Origin: Pedosphaera sp.
GTDB taxonomy: Bacteria; Verrucomicrobiota; Verrucomicrobiia; Limisphaerales; SIAT01
Assembly: GCA_009691645.1 (NCBI GenBank)
Contig: SIAT01000055.1
Coordinates: 1-10,050, forward strand
DNA length: 10,050 nucleotides
Direction: 5' to 3'
A program made the translations under genes and the position numbers. Below are positions 5,826 to 10,050 of the stretch, in pieces (the stretch's first letter is position 1; each line of letters begins with the position of its first letter). The notes under the pieces are model-generated. The model ran no database searches. It saw only the letters and a list, made by a program, of their open reading frames with translations, and was not told the DNA's origin.

Positions 5826-7058
5826 ATGTTGCATCTACCAGACGACAACGGTTGTTCGTCACACTCCTCCAGCCCCGAAACACTGAAGCAGTTTCGAGCC
5901 GCTGGCCGTGGGCCGTGGGCGCATGTGCCGGATTCGGACTGGGACGACTGGCGTTGGCAGCTCAAGAACCGCATCACGTCCCTCGCGCAGTTGGAGAAGT
6001 TCCTGCCCGCGCTCACGGCTGAGGAACGCGCCGGCGTGGAGCTCGCCGACACGAAACTGGCGATGGCGATCACGCCGCATTTCTTCAACCTCATCAACGC
6101 CACCGACGCGAACTGTCCCATCCGCCGGCAGGTCATCCCGCGTGTCGAAGAGACACGCACCGCGTCGTGGGAGACGAGCGACCCGTGTGGTGAGGACGCG
6201 CATTCGCCCGTGCCCGGCCTAGTCCACCGCTATCCGGATCGCGTGCTCTTCCTCGTCACCGACCGCTGCGCCGCCTACTGCCGTTACTGCACGCGCTCGC
6301 GGCTCGTGAGTAATGCGAGCGGTTACGATTTCCAACCGCAGTTCGACAAACAGATCGAGTACATCGCCAAGACGCCGAGCATTCGCGACGTGCTGCTCTC
6401 GGGCGGTGATCCGTTGCTGCTGAGCGACGAGAAGCTCGAGAATCTTCTCTCTCGCCTGCGTGCCATCCCGCATGTCGAGTTCCTCCGCATCGGCACGCGC
6501 ATTCCGATCTTCCTGCCGCAGCGCATCACGCCCGCGCTCTGCGCGATGTTGCGCCGGTTCCATCCGCTCTTCATGAGCGTTCACACGAATCACCCGCGCG
6601 AACTGACCACCGAAGTGCGCGATGCGCTCGGCCGTCTGGCGGATGCCGGCATTCCGCTCGGCAATCAATCGGTGTTGCTGCGCCATGTGAACGATGACGC
6701 GACGGTGATGAAGGCGCTCGTGCACAAACTTCTCATATGCCGCGTGCGGCCGTACTACATTTACCAGTGCGACCTCATCGCCGGCTCCGCGCATCTGCGC
6801 GCGAGTGTGCGCAAGGGGCTCGAAATCATGGAGAGTCTGCGCGGTCACACCACCGGTTACGCCGTGCCGCAGTACGTCATCGACGCCCCCGGCGGCGGTG
6901 GCAAGGTGCCGGTCAATCCCGAGTACGTCCTCAGCCGAAACGCCGATCGCGTCGTCATCCGCAATTTCGAGGGAAAGGTTTTCGAGTACATCGAGGGCGC
7001 GAGCCAGTCCATCCGCTACAAGCCGAGCGAGTCATTCGAGGCGCCGAAGATTTCCTGA
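5826..7058 (+). CDS. kamA: Lysine 2,3-aminomutase-type radical SAM enzyme
   Basis: A 410-residue member of the KamA family, which interconverts L-lysine and L-beta-lysine using S-adenosylmethionine, a [4Fe-4S] cluster and PLP. Cluster cysteines are C148, C152 and C155 (CAAYCRYC). SAM-binding GGD is at 193-195. The PLP lysine is K360 in PGGGGKVPVN, and the lysine-substrate aspartates are D316 (YQCDLIAG) and D353 (VIDAPGGGGK). All sit at a constant +23 offset from the Clostridium subterminale enzyme (C125/129/132, D293, D330, K337). That enzyme's zinc cysteines (C268, C375, C377, C380) are not conserved here. The length excludes the short EpmB type. No AblB acetyltransferase lies beside it, so a role in N-acetyl-beta-lysine osmolyte synthesis is unproven. 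nth follows after 3 bp. Confidence 0.88.
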   Translation: MLHLPDDNGCSSHSSSPETLKQFRAAGRGPWAHVPDSDWDDWRWQLKNRITSLAQLEKFLPALTAEERAGVELADTKLAMAITPHFFNLINATDANCPIRRQVIPRVEETRTASWETSDPCGEDAHSPVPGLVHRYPDRVLFLVTDRCAAYCRYCTRSRLVSNASGYDFQPQFDKQIEYIAKTPSIRDVLLSGGDPLLLSDEKLENLLSRLRAIPHVEFLRIGTRIPIFLPQRITPALCAMLRRFHPLFMSVHTNHPRELTTEVRDALGRLADAGIPLGNQSVLLRHVNDDATVMKALVHKLLICRVRPYYIYQCDLIAGSAHLRASVRKGLEIMESLRGHTTGYAVPQYVIDAPGGGGKVPVNPEYVLSRNADRVVIRNFEGKVFEYIEGASQSIRYKPSESFEAPKIS

Positions 7059-7061
7059 GCC

Positions 7062-7718
7062 ATGCCGCGCGAGACGAACGCCGCGAGGGCAGCGCGGCTT
7101 GAAAAAACCATCGCCGGCCTGCGCAAAACGTATCCCGCCGCCCATTGTGAACTGAACCACTCGGGCCCGCTCGAGTTGCTTGTCGCCACCATCCTTTCGG
7201 CGCAATGCACCGACAAGCAGGTGAACATTGTCACCGCCGATCTCTTCAAGAAGTACCGCGCTGCAGCCGACTTCGCCAACGCGCCCGCTGAGGAATTCGC
7301 CAACGACATCCGACGCATCGGTCTTTACCGGAACAAAGCGAAGAACATTCAAGCCGCCTGTCGCATCCTCGTGGAGCAGCACGGCGGCCAAGTGCCGCGC
7401 ACGATGGAGGAGTTGATCTATCTGCCCGGTGTCGGACGCAAAACGGCCAACGTCGTTCTCGGAAATGCGTTCGGCATCAACGAAGGCGTGGTCGTGGACA
7501 CGCACGTGACACGGCTCTCCGCGCGACTCGGCCTCACACGCGAGACGCAGCCGGAGAAGATCGAGCAGGCGCTGATGAAGATCATTCCACGCGAGGATTG
7601 GGCGATCTTCAGCGACTGGCTCATCTGGCACGGACGCCGCCGTTGCGCCGCGCGCAAGCCCGATTGCGATCAGTGCGAGATCCGTCCGCACTGTCCGCGC
7701 GTCGGCGTCGCGAAGTGA
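7062..7718 (+). CDS. nth: Endonuclease III (DNA glycosylase/AP lyase)
   Basis: A 218-residue base-excision repair enzyme that removes oxidised pyrimidines and cleaves abasic sites. The helix-hairpin-helix LPGVGRKTANVVLGNAF (121-137) carries the Schiff-base lysine K127, and VVDTHVTR gives the catalytic aspartate D146. The C-terminal [4Fe-4S] loop is complete: C195-x6-C202-x2-C205-x5-C211. Length and motifs match E. coli Nth. The ATG lies 3 bp after the kamA stop, implying translational coupling. There is no functional link to kamA other than a shared transcript. Confidence 0.96.
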   Translation: MPRETNAARAARLEKTIAGLRKTYPAAHCELNHSGPLELLVATILSAQCTDKQVNIVTADLFKKYRAAADFANAPAEEFANDIRRIGLYRNKAKNIQAACRILVEQHGGQVPRTMEELIYLPGVGRKTANVVLGNAFGINEGVVVDTHVTRLSARLGLTRETQPEKIEQALMKIIPREDWAIFSDWLIWHGRRRCAARKPDCDQCEIRPHCPRVGVAK

Positions 7719-7770
7719 GCCGTGCTTTCCGCGCTTCCGTTCCACGGCGATTTCGGAATGATTGCCCGCG

Positions 7771-8457
7771 ATGGCTGAGACTTGGCTTCTGCTCCAGTCC
7801 GGGGAAGGTGCCGCCGCGTTCAACATGGCGTTGGACGAGGCGTTGCTGGAACACGCCACGCAGTTCGGCGCGCCGGTGCTGCGTTTCTACGGATGGATGG
7901 AATCAGCCGCGTCGTTCGGCTACTCGCAGCGGTTTGCGGACGTGATAGGTGCCACGCAATTGCGTCCGCTCGTGCGCCGATCGACGGGCGGCGGGCTTGT
8001 GCCGCACGATGCCGACTGGACCTACAGCCTCGTTTTCCCGCCGTCGCATTCGTGGGCCGAGCTTTCGGCCAGCGAAAGTTATCGGCGTGCGCACGAATGG
8101 ATTCGCGCCGCGTTCACGCGGCTGAGCGTGGAGACGAAACTGTCGTCCTGTTGCCGGAAAGAATTGCCGGGCCAATGTTTCGTCGGTGCGGAGAAGTATG
8201 ATGTGCTTTGGCGCGGGCGGAAGATCGCGGGCGCGGCGCAGCGTCGGAACCGCAGCGGCCTGCTCATACAAGGTTCGGTGCAGCCGCCACCGCTTCAACT
8301 CGCGAAGGCCGACTGGCAAAAGGCGATGTGCGATGCGGCCGTCTTCGATGGGAACGTGAAATGGGAACCGTTCACGCCGGATGGCGAGTTGAATGAACGG
8401 GCAGAGGAGTTGGCGCGGACAAAGTATTCGTTGGCCACCTACAACGAGCGCCGCTGA
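7771..8457 (+). CDS. Lipoyl/octanoyl transferase (LipM/LplA-type)
   Basis: A 228-residue protein of the BPL/LplA/LipB fold, which moves lipoyl or octanoyl groups onto lipoyl domains such as GcvH. FNMALDEALL (17-26) and RRSTGGGLVPHD (69-80) form the acyl-AMP/acyl pocket, and the catalytic lysine is K151 in RGRKIAGAAQRR (148-159). A cysteine at C136 in GQCFVGAEKYDV aligns with the acyl-thioester cysteine of LipM (ACFDAPSWYELV), which favours an octanoyltransferase over an ATP-dependent ligase. The second option is LplA-like ligase; both would be consistent with the remaining motifs. The frame is also open from TTG 7762; the ATG at 7771 gives MAETWLLLQSG, the usual N-terminus. The stop is 1 bp from the converging deoC stop. 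Confidence 0.85.
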   Translation: MAETWLLLQSGEGAAAFNMALDEALLEHATQFGAPVLRFYGWMESAASFGYSQRFADVIGATQLRPLVRRSTGGGLVPHDADWTYSLVFPPSHSWAELSASESYRRAHEWIRAAFTRLSVETKLSSCCRKELPGQCFVGAEKYDVLWRGRKIAGAAQRRNRSGLLIQGSVQPPPLQLAKADWQKAMCDAAVFDGNVKWEPFTPDGELNERAEELARTKYSLATYNERR

Positions 8458-8458
8458 G

Positions 8459-9145
8459 TCAGTATTTTCCAGATAAGGCGGCAGCGCCAGTGACGATGCC
8501 GACGCTGGCGGAGGTGCCGAGGCGCGTGGCGCCGGCGGCGATCATCGCTTGCGCGGTGGCCGTGTCGCGTATGCCGCCGCTGGCTTTCACGCCGGCGAGT
8601 TGGCCGACGGTTTCGCGCATTAGTTTTACATGCTCGATCGTCGCACCGGCGGTGGAGAAGCCGGTCGAGGTTTTCACGAAGCTGGCCTGCGCCTCGGTGA
8701 CGAGTTTGCAGGCAGTGGCGATTTCGTCGTGCGTGAGCAGGCAGGTCTCGAGGATGACTTTCACGAGGCGACCTTCGGCAGCTTCGACGATGTCGCGGAT
8801 CTCGCGTACGCAGTAGCGGTGATCGCCGTCTTTGAGCCGGCCGATGTTGAGCACCATGTCGATCTCGGCGGCGCCGGCGTCCGCGGCCACTTCGGTTTCG
8901 TAGCGTTTGGCATCGCAATCCATCGCGCCGAGGGGGAAGCCGACGACGGTGCAGACCTTCACATCCGAGCCGTCGAGGAGCGAATGGGCTAGCTCGACGC
9001 GCGAGCCGTTGACGCAGACGCTGTGAAAACGATGCTCGCGCGCCTCGGCGCAGAGCCGCTCGATCTCCTTCGCGGTGGCGTCGGGCTTGAGGAGGGTGTG
9101 ATCGATGTAACGCGCCAGTTCGCTGGCTAAGTCCGATGCGCTCAT
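8459..9145 (-). CDS. deoC: Deoxyribose-phosphate aldolase
   Basis: A 228-residue cytoplasmic enzyme splitting 2-deoxyribose 5-phosphate into glyceraldehyde 3-phosphate and acetaldehyde in deoxynucleoside breakdown. The Schiff-base lysine is K158 in FVKTSTGF, the second lysine K187 is in GVKASGGIR, and D96 in EIDMVLNIG is the acid/base residue; HTLLKP (16-21) and VVGFPLGA (67-74) are also typical. The frame is open to 9259, but that extension is antisense-looking sequence inside the mdh gene, so the ATG at 9145 is chosen. That ATG shares one base with the mdh stop (TGATG), so it is likely translated by coupling. Its stop lies 1 bp from the converging acyltransferase gene. Confidence 0.95.
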   Translation of the reverse strand: MSASDLASELARYIDHTLLKPDATAKEIERLCAEAREHRFHSVCVNGSRVELAHSLLDGSDVKVCTVVGFPLGAMDCDAKRYETEVAADAGAAEIDMVLNIGRLKDGDHRYCVREIRDIVEAAEGRLVKVILETCLLTHDEIATACKLVTEAQASFVKTSTGFSTAGATIEHVKLMRETVGQLAGVKASGGIRDTATAQAMIAAGATRLGTSASVGIVTGAAALSGKY

Positions 9146-10050
9146 CACTTCGGCAGAAGTTCGGAGACGAGGGACTTCTCCTCTTTCAACTCGTTCTCGG
9201 TGGCGGTTATTTTCGAGCGGCTGAAATCGTTCACCGTCACGCTTTGGATGATTTCCCATTTCGCGCCGTTACTGCGGATGGGGAAGGAATAGATGAGTCC
9301 CTTCTCGATGCCGTAGCTGCCATCCGAGCAGACGGCCACGCTGAAACAGTCGTCGGCGGCGGTGGGCGTGGTGAGCGAACGAACGGTGCCGGCCACTGCG
9401 TTGGCCGCGCTGGCAGCGCTGGAGAGGCCGCGGGCCTTGATGATGGCCGCGCCGCGCTGCTGCACGGTGGGGATGAAGGTTTCCTTGAACCACGCTTCGT
9501 CATTAATCACTTCGGTGGCGAGCTTGCCGCCAATCTTGGTATTGTAGAAATCCGGATACATCGTGGAACTGTGGTTGCCCCAGATGGCGAGGTTGGAAAC
9601 CTGCGTGATGTCGGCCTTCGCCTTCTGCGCGAGTTGGGTTTTGGCGCGATTCTCGTCGAGGCGCGTCATCGCGAACCAGCGATCGCGCGGCACTTCGGGC
9701 GCGTTGTTCATCGCGATGAGGCAATTCGTGTTGCACGGGTTGCCGACGACGAGGACACGCACGTCGCTCGCCGCATTGCGGGCGATGGCCTGACCTTGGC
9801 CGGTAAAAATCTTACCGTTGATGCCGAGCAATTCCTTGCGTTCCATTCCTTGCTTGCGCGGCACCGAGCCGACGAGCAGTGCCCAGTTAACGCCGCGAAA
9901 ACCTTCATCAAGATTGGCGGTCGGCACCACTCCTTTCAGCAGCGGAAAAGCGCAGTCGTCCAGTTCCATCACCACGCCGCCGAGCGCGGGCAGAGCAGGT
10001 TCGATTTCGATGAGATGCAAAATGACCGGCTGTTCCGGGCCGAACATGGC
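9145..10050 (-). CDS. mdh: Malate dehydrogenase, 5' end outside window
   Basis: The visible C-terminal 301 residues of an NAD-dependent malate dehydrogenase (TCA cycle; malate to oxaloacetate). The frame remains open to the window edge, and the first 25-30 residues, with the Gly-rich NAD motif, are missing. Numbered from the internal M of MFGPEQPV, one finds E14 (LIEIEP, selecting NAD), the mobile-loop arginines R64 and R70 (GSVPRKQGMER), N103 (NPCNTNCL), substrate arginine R134 with the D131-H159 catalytic pair (RLDENRA and IWGNHSSTMYP). The wording matches the cytosolic-type MDH family of about 330 residues rather than the E. coli type. deoC starts on its stop codon, so the two share a transcript. 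Confidence 0.95.
   Translation of the reverse strand, partial: AMFGPEQPVILHLIEIEPALPALGGVVMELDDCAFPLLKGVVPTANLDEGFRGVNWALLVGSVPRKQGMERKELLGINGKIFTGQGQAIARNAASDVRVLVVGNPCNTNCLIAMNNAPEVPRDRWFAMTRLDENRAKTQLAQKAKADITQVSNLAIWGNHSSTMYPDFYNTKIGGKLATEVINDEAWFKETFIPTVQQRGAAIIKARGLSSAASAANAVAGTVRSLTTPTAADDCFSVAVCSDGSYGIEKGLIYSFPIRSNGAKWEIIQSVTVNDFSRSKITATENELKEEKSLVSELLPK

Noticed and set aside
9146..9259. N-terminal extension of deoC
   Set aside because: This stretch is coding for the C-terminus of malate dehydrogenase in another frame, and the DeoC family begins at about the ATG at 9145.
1..10050. CRISPR array, transposase or integrase, rRNA, prophage genes
   Set aside because: No regularly spaced direct repeats, no transposase or integrase motifs and no RNA gene signatures were seen on either strand.

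Overview
The window is GC-rich and densely coding, with few Shine-Dalgarno sequences and with widespread 'CTCTGCGCCTCTGCGG'-type and 'CCGTGCCCTCTGTGGTTAA'-type repeats in the gaps. Together with the gene set this suggests Verrucomicrobiota or a related PVC lineage. That is inference from style and protein flavour; no rRNA is present to confirm it.

Region 1 (1-577) has no convincing gene. It holds overlapping palindromes, several hairpins, a repeat-like segment, a 14-bp tandem duplication and a weak minus-strand terminator. Region 2 (578-3939, minus strand) reads, in transcription order: an 87-residue conserved-looking protein, EboB (TatD-like metal hydrolase), EboE (sugar-isomerase-like TIM barrel) and EboC (UbiA-like prenyltransferase). 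This is a reduced ebo (EDB) cluster, a family known from cyanobacterial scytonemin-monomer export and from Pseudomonas nematode repellence. EboA, EboD and EboF are not seen here, and both gaps between the ebo genes are filled by dispersed-repeat-like sequence.

Region 3 (4049-8457, plus strand) is a likely transcription unit divergent from the ebo genes. It encodes an FmdB-type zinc-ribbon protein, a secreted protein resembling a peptidase of the MA-like type without its zinc ligands, a lysine 2,3-aminomutase-type radical SAM enzyme (with its own strong promoter-like sequence), endonuclease III and a LipM/LplA-type acyltransferase. Region 4 (8459-10050, minus strand) has deoxyribose-phosphate aldolase translationally coupled to a malate dehydrogenase whose 5' end lies beyond the window.

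Regions 3 and 4 look like ordinary housekeeping with a few odd details. The reduced ebo operon with its extra small protein is the part most likely to hold something undescribed: probably a specialised metabolite assembly or export pathway whose product cannot be told from this sequence.
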